64,000 bases of DNA, from the NCBI GenBank assembly GCA_964304625.1, contig OZ199838.1, positions 8,680,001 through 8,744,000 of the forward strand, written 5' to 3'. This document shows, in pieces, positions 49,401-61,908 of the stretch. The position numbers and the translations under genes were made by a program. The notes under the pieces are model-generated. The model saw only the letters and a program-made list of their open reading frames with translations. It made no database searches and was not told the DNA's origin. The stretch is from Kudoa neothunni. Taxonomy: Eukaryota > Cnidaria. Position 1 is the first letter of the stretch; each line of letters begins with the position of its first letter.

Positions 49401-52400
49401 ATCTATTTCGTTCTGTGAAGATAAATAATGAACTATTGATGAGAGGATGATTGGTTTCGATATCATCAAACGTACGACATCTAAAGTTTTTTATCTCTGC
49501 TATTCTTCTTAAAATGATCTAGGGGAACCATTGTTATGATGTAACAATAAAATAAATACAGTGATGTTGCTATTTAGACTTAGGTCATCATTATTGTTTG
49601 AATCTGGTAGTTTATTTTTGGTTGCAGCTTGAGATTGATTTTTAAACAACAGCGGTGTGTACAGAGAAGGTATCTCGTAAAAGAGAGTTTTTACTAGCAT
49701 CTGACGGTTAAAAATTTCAATTCTATTTTGATACGATTTGTTGCTAACCTAATTTTTTATTGGTTGATAGTAATAAACATATAATTATATTACAATTATT
49801 TTTTCATCGGTTTTTGAAGACGAAACCAATAATGGACAAAAATAATTTGAAAATTCTAGTATATTCTCAATTTTGAAACCTCTGATGATCATTCTTTCGA
49901 TGTTCTTGATAAATCGGCTGGACAGAAATATTCTTATAAAGTGTTGACCAACTTTGATATCCAACGTTCCAACTAACTTCGAAGGAATTCTACACCATTC
50001 TGGGCTACTCGGAAACCATCTAAGTGTAGAATCGAATAATTTTAAGCTTTATTACATTTGATGATATTTAATTGCTAACTTTATTCCCTAATAAATAAAT
50101 GAATTGTGTTGTTTGAACTTATCGATTTAAATTGAGTTTCCGCTTATTGCGGGTAGCAATGCCAAAACTAGACTTAGTTTTTTGCAAAATCAAACATAAA
50201 AATTAATGATTTTTTTTCATAATCTAATTGAGATAATATTTTCTGTTTTATTTATATTGATTTCGGGCCAAATTTTATAACAAGTTTTATATATAAATCG
50301 TATCATGTACCTTTAAGCAATTTATCCTCATTTAACATACAAAATTATAGGTCAAAAGTTAGCGTTGATATTGTGTACTAAAAGCAAATATCATGACATC
50401 AAATGCACTGTTTTCGTTAGATTCTTAAATGATAAATGATTCAGGAATAACAAGGAATAGGCGATATAAATTAATGTTTAATTGAAATTGAGGATTACTA
50501 CAAATGCGTATCAATTTTAGTCTTGTGATGTTTATTCAGATCCCCATTTAAACTGCCATACTATAAATAGCGGTGATTTGTTGTCTCAACTCATTCTCTT
50601 ACATTTTTCAATATAAATAAAGCTAGAAAAACGTTATATACACTTCAATAGTATTAAAAGTAAAAATAATTGCAGTAATATTACAGTTAGTTCCAGAGAT
50701 TTTATTATAGCCTTAGAAACAATGGCATATGGTTTATTTTAAAAACATTATCGTTTTTAGTGTTTATAAATCATTATCCCCAATGACCAATTTTAAATTT
50801 AGATACAATCATTTAAATTTTTTTCACCTATATTAAAGTTTTATATAATAGTATACGACTTTATAAAAATACATCTGTTATTTATTAGCTGAATTTTGAA
50901 TAAAACAAGAAAAAGAAATCTCGTTTATCGGACTACTAGAAAACGATATCAACTTAAAACAAACAACTTAAACCAGATTCAATAAGTATAAATCTTATAG
51001 CTATTAAATAAACGGTTAAATAATGAATTGCTCTTCACCATATTCTTCGATTCTATATTGTTCTGACATTTGTATTAATGGAGATGAGAAATTATTGCAA
51101 ATTTAATTCTATCAACATTCAATTTCTTAGGGACAATATTTTTGGTTTCATTCGCTCTAAAAATTCCACCAATAAAAATATTCTAAATAATCTGCTAGTT
51201 ATTTTTTTAATTATAATCAAGATATTATCTAACATAATTAATTTGCGGCATAATTTATTAATTCTACTTTAAACTAAAAAAAGAAATTCTAGTATAATTT
51301 TTTTGACTTTACAGGAGTTTGTGTCTCGTGGAAAAATTAATATTCTTCATAAAAACGTCCAAAATTTATATTTTGCTACATTCTCTTTATAAGAAACTCT
51401 AAGAATTAATTCATGAAATTTGAAACGAATACCTAAAGCCTTTTTAATTCCAACCCGGCTTTTTATAATTAATGTAGTTTTCAATAAAATTAAATGAAAA
51501 TTATATTTGTTCGCACCTGTAAACTCTTACAGTGAAAGGCATCACATCTTTGATAGTTATCTTTGAATCAACGGTCACATTGATGGAATAATCATTTTCA
51601 CTTTTATAATGATTGAAGTATTTGTCAAGAGTAGGAAAATCTATCGTGAATATATTTTGATATTTTATCATTTCTTTTTCAGTCAGTTGTAAATTTCCCA
51701 GAATAACTGCAATAACAACGTTCATCATAATTGTTACAGACAGCATGTGGCATCCTGTGAGAAGGAGAATGATAAAATAACTGAGTACACTGTTTGCTTC
51801 ATTGGCCAAACCATATATTTCATCAAATGCAGTATCCTAAATGGATATTATATATTAATATCAATGTAATTATAACCTGAAGGAAAATGTTGAATATTAG
51901 TTTGAACCCAGAGAGGAAATTACTAACGAGAGGTTCGTTCTCAACCGAATTTATGCCAGAAAATATATGAAGTACAACAACTGATAAAATTATCAAAGAT
52001 ATCAACGAATAAACCATAGCGTAACCAAAAATCCTGAGGTTGCCAAACAACTTTCGAAAGTACAGGTAGATAGCTTGATTCATTGTAATAAGTCGTATGG
52101 ATCGTAATGAAAAAATTATATTAAGATACGATATTTGAAAGTAGCTTAGCACCGCCGATATTACACCAAAAATAAGGTTTAGAGCTAAGATTAAAGCGGA
52201 TCCTGTTCGTAGAAATTTCGAAAACCCAAGAGCCATTATCTTTAGAATCACCTCTATGCTGTAGATTGAACATAAAACCAGTTGAAATAGCCAAAAATAA
52301 TCCCGATACTATAAAAAATATGGAAATTAAAACTATTTATCTAATAACTTACAAATATAACATAAAATATCTCCATTATTATCAGCATATACACAAAAAA

Positions 52401-54172
52401 TGTGAAATAACTGTGATACGCTATTTTTCTAACCATTGTTCGCATACTTGAATTTTCTTTTTCATATTTAAGCATGCCATCTACAGTTTTAAAGTCGGTG
52501 CCACCTCCCAGTTTTACGTTTACATTTTCTAAAAAATAGATTAAATATAAATATTTTCTCGAAGAGCATGATATTTTGGATGTGATTGTTGATTGGTAGT
52601 GTCATTAGATAATTTAAAAATATTTACTTTTAATTATAAAAAATCATTAATTTTTTTACAATAATTAACTCGTCCATTAGATAGACGTAATTTTGTAGCT
52701 GATTCCAAACATCAATTATAGCTGTTTGAGGAATAAATATACTTAATTCGAATTTTACATTATCATCTGTGGCACTGTTTAATATTACGCTTTCCATGGC
52801 ATCAGACGTAACAGATATGAAGATGTTTTTAATGACCCACGATACAAAGTAAAACATGAAGAGAAAAAAGAAAAACCCTCCTACGTAGTTATAACCAGTT
52901 AACACTGTTTTAAATCGATCAATGAATCCATTTTGAGTAGAGGCTTCATAAACAAATATGAACCCTATATAATAATATAAATATTTGATTTATATATCAA
53001 ATTAAAATTTATAAAAAAAGAAGTTACCATCAAAACCATTAAGAAAGAGTGAATTTAGTCGGCTTAATCCTAAATCCCTGGTGTCTTCACATGTGTAATA
53101 TGTACCACATACGTCCGAAGTATTCAAAGAAGAATTTGTTATTTTGCATGAGACTTGAGGATACAAAAATATAGAATCATTAATTTCATTTGTTTTAGAA
53201 TTCTTATCGACTTCAGTATCCACACATGTTGTAGTTAACCCTCCAATAATACGAGTTCCCGCCATTGTGAATGTGATCGATACGCAGAGATTAAAAAATA
53301 GGGAGACCGCAAATTTTAACGCTGTATTCTTAGTTAAAATATCTTCAACGTGAATTCCATCGTGTCTGAAGGTTAACAACAGAACAAGTGCTCTAGGAAT
53401 ACGTAAAATTGAAAAGCCAATGTACACCGAGGGCTGAATATCATAATGTTCCAATACCTTTATAAATATGAATTAAAATATTTATCATTTTTTCCTACAT
53501 TGATAATTTATTATCTAAAATCTAGAATTATTAAAAAATTTAAAACTATTTCAGACCATGTAAAGCAAAATTAAAGCTAGTTTAGTCATTTATATCTACC
53601 TGTAATATCAGGGATACCATCGTGATAATATTTACAGTCAGAGTATGAATATTCCAAATATCTTTGGTGTAAGCATTTCGTCCCCTTCTAAGAGAGGTAA
53701 GTTTTATACGAGCAAGAGCATCCAATGTGTAAAAAAGTGTCGTCAAAACATCCAAAATATATACAAAGTACAAAATTATGGGATTGCCGTCTATTTGTGG
53801 CGGAACGTTCATACATAATGACGCAAAGTTCAAAATACATATTATATTGAAACTAAACTTGTACAGTTTAGACGTAAATACTTTGTAAAATTGTTTTTCT
53901 TTTAATTTTCTTTTCTTTACCTCTGCACTAAGAATATTATCTCGGTGGGCCATCAATAATATTTCATCGCGGTTTTGGGTCCTTTCGGCCATAATATTCT
54001 GTTTGTTTTTAGATGTTGATATTTTATTTTGTGTAGATTCTTGAATTACATTTTGATTAGTAACGCTCAATAAAAACTCATTTTTTCCCTTCAAATGGAG
54101 CTGTTTCATCAGATATACTCTCCGAACCTTCTCCAATTTCAGGTACCAACAATCTCGGGACTTCTCTCCCAT
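46479..54172 (-). CDS. NALCN: NALCN-type four-domain sodium leak channel
   Basis: NALCN sets the resting sodium leak of animal cells and needs UNC79, UNC80 and FAM155 partners. Domain I: ASLCMNVPPQIDGNP, RRGRNAYTKDIWN, LRIPRALVLLLTFR, and the extracellular CEDTRDLGLSRLNSLFLNGF. Domain II: 52,251-51,501. The II-III linker retains TNHPLINSSLFIFTERNRFR (near 49,450). Domain III: AMLFENPYRMVFDW, RTLRCTRPLAVIS, CNDPAVGDLNNCTGTF. The III-IV linker GTALLTLPQRRWQDFKKR is diagnostic of NALCN. Domain IV: CYALAGVVLFGLTRLGKSLD, then FLNLLIAMVLSNFSLF and a C-terminal tail. Introns are mostly 40-60 bp; one of about 1.7 kb lies near 49,740-51,490. Pore-loop residues are N (52,930-52,932), D (51,834-51,836), D (48,409-48,411) and D (47,524-47,526), against E, E, K, E in human. 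The start at 54,172 and the last exon frame near 46,479 are tentative. Confidence 0.93.
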
Positions 54173-54776
54173 CCTTCATTTTATCTATGCCAACTACAAC
54201 AGTTTTTGTGTGATTCTTGTTTGGAAACATAATTATTGACTTATTCAGGAATCCATGGGTTGAAATTAGGATTTTTCTGTTTCTTAGTAATCATATAACA
54301 TATTCAAAAATTTTGTATCTATAACTTTAAAGTATCTCTATAAGTTCTTATCGAGAGAACTTTTCCTAAAACTTTAGCGATTTGAAAATTTTCGTCAGAG
54401 ATATATTGTATCCCAATTGTTACAACAACTCCGAATTAAATTTAGGAAATATTTTTGTATCAAGACAAATTAAGAAATGGATTTTTGCTTAAGTCTTTTG
54501 TGTCTAACGTTCATTTAAATTAACATTGGGAAAATGGCATCTCTGTGGCGCTCTATTTTAAATATTTTATCCAAAATAGTTTCAAAATGTTTTAATTTTT
54601 TTGTCTATTTAAAATAAAATTGAAAAAAATTTTAAGAAATCATGACAATCAAATACTGAATCTAAATTTTAAATTGCGTCATTTTAAACAAATTTATTTT
54701 AATGCATAATTAGAGTATATTCCATAAAAGATTTCTTCTAAAATATATTTTGTCGTAGTTGAAAAATATTTATATA
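54173..54776. promoter_or_regulatory. Upstream region of NALCN, no defined motif
   Basis: About 600 bp of AT-rich DNA between the NALCN start and a Tigger-like MITE. It should contain the promoter or an upstream exon. I see no motif to name. Confidence 0.3.
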
Positions 54777-55821
54777 CAGTCGAACCATGTTCATCCAAAA
54801 ATGTTGTGACCTGGCATTTTCCTTTCGGATACTGAAGTTTCGGTTAAATGAAGTTAGATTAATGCGCATGTGCGGTGGGAAAAAATTGTAGGTTGGTTAC
54901 ATACTTTATTTTTCATTATCCAATGTTTATTTTATATTTTCAAAGAACGTTCTACTATATATAAGTTATATTAGCGAATAAATTTGAAACCATTAGTTTA
55001 AGTTACAGTCGTTCTTGAATCTAGATCCAACGCTGTCGGCGCACGCATATTACCGTTGTATGCGACTTAACACAACAGCGCCACATTAGAATGATACATT
55101 CTAGATTCAAAAAAATGGATTATTGTTATTATTAATTTTTTTGTAATTTCTTCTATATATAGATATTGTGGGCTGTACTATTAATTATGGTAAGAATAAT
55201 TAAAGTAACGAGGAGGAGTACTTTCTCAGATTTCTCCATAACGATATTTAGAATTCCAACATCAATTAAAATACGTCATACTCCAACAATTTAATATTTA
55301 TTAATGATTGTTTAGACTCAATAAGACTTAAAAGTGGAGGTGTTATGGGAAAAAACTGATGTGTGAACATTGTTGAATTGAGTTAACTCCGTGGATAAAT
55401 TGGTCTTATGAAGTCACTGATAGTTGGTGATTAAACAATCCAATAAATTCCATTTTTATATTTTATTACTCATGAAAAGATATAAGGGAGTTTGTCTTTA
55501 CCCAACATTTATTCGTTCATGATGAACATAAAATACTATATTATCTACGTTTCGCTATTTCTATTAATCAAGCATAAACTTAAATTGAATAAATGACGAA
55601 CATATGTATCAAAAAAATGAATGGAAGTACCATTTTAACCGGGCATTAATCCAGACTTCAAGATATTTTTATCCGAAAATTCCAGCAAAAAGATGTTTCG
55701 GGTTGCGGTTGCTGAAATTTCGGTTAAACGAAATTTTTTTATTTAGAATCTACATCATGTTCAAATAAATTTTAAAAAATCGGTCGGATAGCGCGATTTT
55801 CGGATAAACGGGGTTCGACTG
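54777..55821. mobile_element. Tigger/pogo-like MITE
   Basis: Both ends read CAGTCGAACC followed by (A/C)(T/C)GTT(C/T)ATCC, and both are bounded by TA (54,775-54,776 and 55,822-55,823). A second inverted block, TTTCGGTTAAA(T/C)GAA, appears inside each end in the same direction. No transposase is present in 1,045 bp. The first seven bases equal those of the Tigger at 33,107, but the rest differs. Near the middle is a short inverted repeat, TTGAATCTAGA at 55,014-55,024 and its reverse complement at 55,100-55,110. Confidence 0.85.
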
Positions 55822-55823
55822 TA

Positions 55824-56789
55824 TCTATATATATAAGTTCTTGTCTGTCAGTGTGTGTATGTTTGCAGCAGTACGCATGTGCCAAGGAGGAACTTTTTTT
55901 GAATACAACTTTTAGTTTTCATTTGAATAGGTAATACCATTAATAAAAATCGTTTATTTACTTATAAGTATAAATATAATCAATACCGCAGTCAGAAGTA
56001 GGGAATATTCTGGTAGTTTACGTCAATTACCAGATTAAAAGGTACCTGAATAATACTGATGTTTGTTTACTTCAGAGTGATACTCAATTATAACGAACTT
56101 TTACTCATTAGACACAAAGAGAATCTGTTAATTATGGTATAAAATGTCTTAAAAATGTTGTTTATGCCGTTTGGAGTAATTTTAAGACAAATAAAACTAT
56201 TAACGTCACATTTACAAGAACTATTGCGTTTCCCTTAAAATTTTGAAGCATAACCAGATTATTTATGATGTATTTTCACTTTTCAAGCGTTATAGATATA
56301 GTTAAGCGAAAAAGATTACGATCATCTTAAATAAAACAAATAATTTGAGATTACAAGTTGTTGCTATACGTTGGAATAATTTTGGTCTCTATATTCATTC
56401 TAAAAACAATGTAAGACGTGTGTACAGTTTTCAAATAATTAAATTTTTGTGATAACTTCTTAAATGGAAAATATGCTCCATTGGACTGCTGAGATGTGAA
56501 AGTCTCTTTTTATCAAATATATCGATTGAGATTGAAATTATATTCGTCTTTTCGATAAGTTTCTATATTTGATGAGATAATTTTTGAAATAATGTTTAAG
56601 TTCTTAATAACCTAATTATTCCTTACCCCTAGACCTTAAGGTTGATATTCAAATCAATATATAATATTCTTTTCGCTAAAAATAATTCATTAGGATATAA
56701 AAGTTGCATGAAAGTATGCGACACCTCGTTCTATACGTAGTTTAAGAACTTATATTCACGATTACTTTTACACACAATACAGTTCCCTC
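55824..56789. other. Intergenic, AT-rich, no gene seen
   Basis: About 1 kb with a short TA run near 55,825. No coding exon or repeat pair recognised. Confidence 0.5.
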
Positions 56790-57262
56790 TCAATATGAGC
56801 CATGTAAGTTAATGAGAAATTATTGGTCTAGTCGGTCAGACCTCTTCCATTAACGCTGTAGGCACCGCAGGACGTAACATGAAACCCCGCCCCATATCCT
56901 TTCTGCGGTAATGCGGGACTTTAACTCACTAACATCCTCGTCTCGGGGCGACCATTACCCCACACCCTATCCCTTTAAGGGGCGTTGGTTCTGTGAGGCC
57001 TGCAAATTACTTTCCCCTTTCGGTTGGTTCCGGAGATTCCAACTCCTATTCACGCTCACCACACTTCACGCGAATTTAGCTGCTGGTACACCCCACCTCA
57101 CAGCGAGCGTACATTGTAACCTCAGCTCCCAATAATGGGAAAGAGACCCACCGATACGGAAGCAATTGTCAGACCACCGGCGGATTCGAACCCATTACCG
57201 CACGGTTCTGAGCCCGAGTGTCACATCGATGTGTTATCTGTCCTCGGCAGCGGTAAAATCAA
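56790..57262 (-). mobile_element. tRNA-derived SINE candidate
   Basis: A 470-bp block near 50% G+C in DNA of about 30% G+C. On the minus strand it contains GGTTCGAATCC (57,182-57,192), a perfect RNA polymerase III B box, about 75 bp inside its G+C-rich start. A convincing A box and a full cloverleaf are not visible: the T-arm pairs only at its two inner positions, so it is not a working tRNA gene. The remainder down to 56,790 would be the SINE body. A lone G+C-rich repeat of another type is the alternative. Confidence 0.55.
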
Positions 57263-58871
57263 ACGGTACGTTTATTTTTAAAAAGGACATTCCTTCGAGA
57301 AAACCAATTTATATTTAAGCATTACTGTAATTTTTCAAACCAAAAACATCTTTACATTTTAGATTTAATCATATTCTGATAATTAAATTTGTATATTTTT
57401 GAACCAGTAAGTATTTTTATTAAAAAGAAAGGTTTAATTTATTTAAAAATCGGTAAATTATGTTAAAATAGTGAATACGTAAGTTACCACTCACAGATTA
57501 TTAAAATCTGATTAACATCCTCTATAAAATCGCAAACAATGAGTAACAATTAATATTTTTATTGATGACGCACCTTAGGGTCGGTTTTATTTTTTTCATC
57601 GTTTGTAGACTAATAATTAATTATATAACTAGAAGGATTAATTTTGATCGTAAGATTTTGAAAAAAAACTGAAAGTCCTATTTAAGTTACTTAATGATCT
57701 TGTTTAATAAATAAATGAACTTTAATCGTTAATCACATTTCATTTCTCATAAAATTAAGATAATTATATTTTTGGTCAATAATTTGTAAAATAAACTTAA
57801 AAATACTCATTAATTTCTCTCAATACCTCTATTTATATTTGAATGGAAAATGTGCGCATAATTTTGTTTAACTAAATCATCACATTGCAAAAATATTGAC
57901 ATGCTTTAAAATGTAACAATTAAAAAAAATTAAATTTACAGGGTTTAACAAACTAATTAGACAAAATCTTCTGTAGAATTTGTCCATTCAAAAATAAAAT
58001 TAAAAGTTAACATTTTCCATCACATAATACCAGGCAAAGCTAGGCATTAGCGCTAGTATATGTATATATATATATTTGAAAAGTTGGGAAATCAATTTAA
58101 AAAAGTTATACAGGGATTATTGTTTTGTATTATCTCATGGATCGATATTATCATCATTTATGTTGATATAATATATCTGCTTCAAGATAAATAATATATA
58201 TACTAAAACTCTATGTGTGGCACCTCCATTTAAAAGCTTCAGTTTTAAATATCTATAGGTATGGGATGGTTTTGAAAACGAGAGAATGACATCAAAATTT
58301 GTGCTTCTGCACAAAAAATTGATCGATGTAGGCATATTGATTATGTTAAGACATTGTTTATAAATCAGATGATAAATAAATTTCTCAATATATTTTAAAG
58401 ACAATGTGAAATTATTGCCTAGTTCTATTGTAGACGAATAATATTTTGATTTTATCTTCATATTTATAGAAAAGATAAACAAACTCCACATTTTATAATA
58501 CACATCGTATTTCTTTCAATGCAAATATTATTTTGTCTATTTAAAAAAATCTTTTTTAATTCTAATATATGAACTAGATAATGAATTAAAAGTTTTGTCT
58601 GTTACAAATATATGACCCAATTCCTCTTATAAAACCAAAAAACATGAGACTTGTCATATTCGGGAGAAGATTGTAGGTATGTAAGGTGTAGCAATTAACT
58701 CATCAAATTCGCGGACTCCAGACTTGAGTTCCAATGGCCAGACACCCTTTTCATCTCTCCGCCACCACGAGGATTGCGGACTTCCGGTTAAAAGCTACTG
58801 AAACACTAATAAAATTGGCTTATACGACAACCTACCTCCTAAATTTGAAAAATAGACTCTTTATTATATAT
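57263..58871. other. Intergenic, AT-rich, one doubtful frame
   Basis: Contains a TA microsatellite near 58,060-58,075 and a 122-codon minus-strand frame at 58,135-58,503 without recognisable motifs. AT-rich DNA can give such a frame by chance. Nothing else is supported. Confidence 0.45.
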
Positions 58872-61669
58872 CAGGGTGGCCAGACTTGCCCAGAATGAGA
58901 GCCAACTTTAATGTTGCACAAATTTTAAAGGGCCGCAAGGCATTAAAATTTTGTATGTATCTCTTCCTTGTTTAAAATTAATACTTTTGGGAAACTTTAG
59001 GTAAATATTACGACAAAATGTTGTAGAATTATAAATAAATAATTTTTTATTGTTTTCTAATTCAATTAATCGTTAAAAAACTTACATATAATTTTTACAA
59101 GTATAATTCATTATGGGTTTTCACAAAAAATATATTTGTAGTTAATGATCCAAGAAATGTTTTCTCTGTGAAAAAAACCGCAAAATAATAAAATATTTTT
59201 CATATTTAATCATGTGTGGTAGTCTAACAACAAATAAAATTAAATAGTTGCGAATAAAGTAATAACACAATAAATCAATGTATCCAAAAAATTTTGTTAT
59301 AAATTGTTTCTAATGAAACAAGTTTTTTATGTTTCCATACTGTCAGTGATCTGACGGAAATCTGGTTCATATGCTTTCAAAGCTGTGCGAAATAATTCCA
59401 TTAGGTATTTGTTTGCGAGGGATCCGCGATGCTTCAATTTTACAAGTTTCATCGTAGAATAAAGACTCACAACAATAAGTTGTTCCAAAGATAGAAATAA
59501 GTTTGTGGCAAATTTCTGTTAATTTCGGATATTTATGTCCTGATACGTTTTTCCAAAATTTTTTTGGTGGGTTGGAGTCATAAACCATCTTTAAATCCAG
59601 ATTTTCATGAAAATCCATTATTTCCATTTCCACGATTGAAAAATCGGTGACCAGTAGTTCAAGATTTTTACGACTTTCATTAACTACATCAATCATAAAT
59701 GGGTTGATGAGTATCATAATGCATGGTTTTAGTGTCCGTAAATCGTCAAAACGGTCGTTGAAGCCATTCATAAGTTGCGCTAATTTGCCTCTATATTCTT
59801 TCAATTTCTCCTTTTGGATTACATCATCAATGAATAAATTTTGTTGTCTATTGAGATTTGGAAAATAAATGAAGTTTTTTGACATTATGTCTCTTTAGAA
59901 AACTCGTACTTTATTCTCGAAGTTGAAAATTGTTCGAGCAAGATCAGAAACCAATTTATTCTTCCCTGGTAATGCCAAATTTAGGTTTCGAAGATGGTTC
60001 ATTACGCCAGTAAAAGCATCAAATCGTAAAGACATTGATTATTTTCAAGTTGAAGGTATAATTTGTTCTTTTCCTTAAGGAATGAACTAACTGGTTCTAA
60101 AAGATTCCCAAATCTATTCCAGACATTGTTAGTTAATAGCCGTCTCACAATACAATAGAGTGAAACATCGTTAGGTGTATCACCAAGATCAAGTTCTTCA
60201 ACAAAATTTCTGAACCGTCGATGAGTCTTCCCATTTGATCGTATATGATTGACAATTTCGAGGACAGACTTTATTACATCTTCATATTTGAAGTAGTTTG
60301 CCACCAGATGTTCGCGATGAATAATAAAATGTATGGAGATAAATTTTCCGACGATTGGATCATTTTTCGTGAGTGCAATTAAGCCTACATTCTTACCTAA
60401 TATCGCAGGGGCTCTGTCTGTCGAAATGCTAACAAAATTACACAACTGAACGCCAGCATTTGGTAAGGCTGTATCAAGTGCATTTTTAACGTCAGCACCG
60501 CGAGTAGTTTCTTTCAGTGCCACCAAATCAAATAATTCTTCCTTAATAGTTAAATCAGATAAAACATAACGAATGAATATTGCCAATTGGGGATTGTGTT
60601 GAATGTCCGTTGATGTTGATTCGTCGAGAGCTAAGCTAAAAGCAACCGAATTCTTCAGATCACATTGTAGTTTGTCGCAAACATCAGCACTTATTTGAGA
60701 TATTCGCCTTCCTATCATGTGACGAGAAATTGGTGTTTGTTCTATCAAACGTTAAAGTCTTCCGTTATTAGGATCTAAAACCGCGGCAACTTCAGCAATA
60801 TTTTTCCTGACAAATTCCCCATCAGAATATCGTCGTATCAATCGAGAAATATTCTATGAAATAATAAAACTAGCTTCAGTTGTTACAGCAAATTCAGTGG
60901 GAAATGTCAAATATGGCCGACGGTTATTTGATGACGATATTAAAGAGAAAAACGTATTGGTTCTAATTTGAGACTTAAAGGGATAATTACGAGAAAATTG
61001 TCCGTGGTTTCTCTCATAATGTCTTTTCAGGTTAAAGCTTCGTTGTGACGTAAAAACACATTGTAAATAAGACAGATTCTTCTTCCCATTCTGGATTGAA
61101 TATTCATTTGTCGTCACCATACTTTCTTTTTTTATATTTGAAGAATCCATAACTTTTTTCTTTCAATAATAAAATTTGAATTATTGCTTAGGTCCTAATT
61201 CTAACAAATAATTTGTGCAGCTACGAGACAGCACGTGCTGGGTTATTTAGAAGGCATCGAGTTATGAGTCGGATCATTTCTAGACCAATCAAGGAGCCAA
61301 TCTTTGGCCGTTCTTAATTGCACTCGTCTACCTTCCTTTTTAAAGCTTTAACGCGTGTTTTATACTTACGATATCTATCACTTCGGTAATGGACAAACAC
61401 TAGTTCTAATTGTATTTCCTAGCGAAACTAATAATAATTCTATCTTGCTTCGAATATTAAACTATATAAATGTTCGTAACTATGTTCTCCAATCAAAAAT
61501 ATTATCTAGGTTACAATTAATGAGTTCATTTCTTCAGTTGATTAAAATAATTCAAACTTTGAATGTTTCTGAATTAACGCGTTTATTAAATTTAAAAAAA
61601 TTAGCTCAACAAAATTTTCTTCAAGAGCCACATCACAACATCCGAAGTGTCTCGGTTTGGCCACACCTG
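58872..61669 (-). mobile_element. hAT element with BED-finger transposase
   Basis: The left end CAGGGTGGCCAGAC and the right end, read outward, CAGGTGTGGCCAAAC are inverted copies. Flanks of 8 bp are TTATATAT and TTATGTAC, 6 of 8 alike, fitting an aged hAT target duplication. A transposase on the minus strand fills the middle. Total 2.8 kb, normal for hAT. Confidence 0.85.
59367..61150 (-). pseudogene. hAT transposase of the ZBED5/SCAND3-like group, broken
   Basis: The N-terminus has a zinc-finger-like SYLQCVFTSQRSFNLKRH and YERNHG. The largest open part, 60,748-60,002, carries SVAFSLALDESTSTDIQHN with the first catalytic aspartate, then CNFVSISTDRAPAILGKNVG with the second, and SIHFIIHREHLVANYFK in place of CxxH. 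The last part, 59,885-59,367, has KFWKNVSGHKYPKLTEICHK and FGTTYCCESLFYD, the C-terminal dimerisation motif with the catalytic-glutamate region. At least three stops or frameshifts separate these parts. It resembles domesticated ZBED5-like proteins, but here it sits inside recognisable element ends. Confidence 0.9.
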
Positions 61670-61908
61670 TTATGTACAATATGACTAAGTCTGATGGATG
61701 TCATATAAGGGCAAACTGCACTAAAAACAGCCACAAAAAAAAACAAAAAAAGAATAAAAATAATAACAATAGATAAGGTTAAAAAATATTTCGAAGTAAA
61801 AGATAAAAACACTACAATATTGGCTTTCAATACTCGTCACCGTAGTAAAAGCAGTTTTACAAACTCAACCAAATGATTAACATTGATGCAAAGGTTTTAG
61901 GACTATTT

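Noticed and set aside
56911-57135. 74-codon plus-strand frame in the G+C block
   Set aside because: It lies within the SINE candidate, antisense to the B box, and has no protein motif; high G+C explains the lack of stops.
57182-57260. Possible tRNA gene on the minus strand
   Set aside because: The B box is perfect but the T-arm pairs at only two positions, and there is no acceptor stem or anticodon arm.
58135-58503. 122-codon minus-strand frame
   Set aside because: Composition is that of AT-rich DNA (Ile, Tyr, Lys, Asn), with no motif and no splice context.
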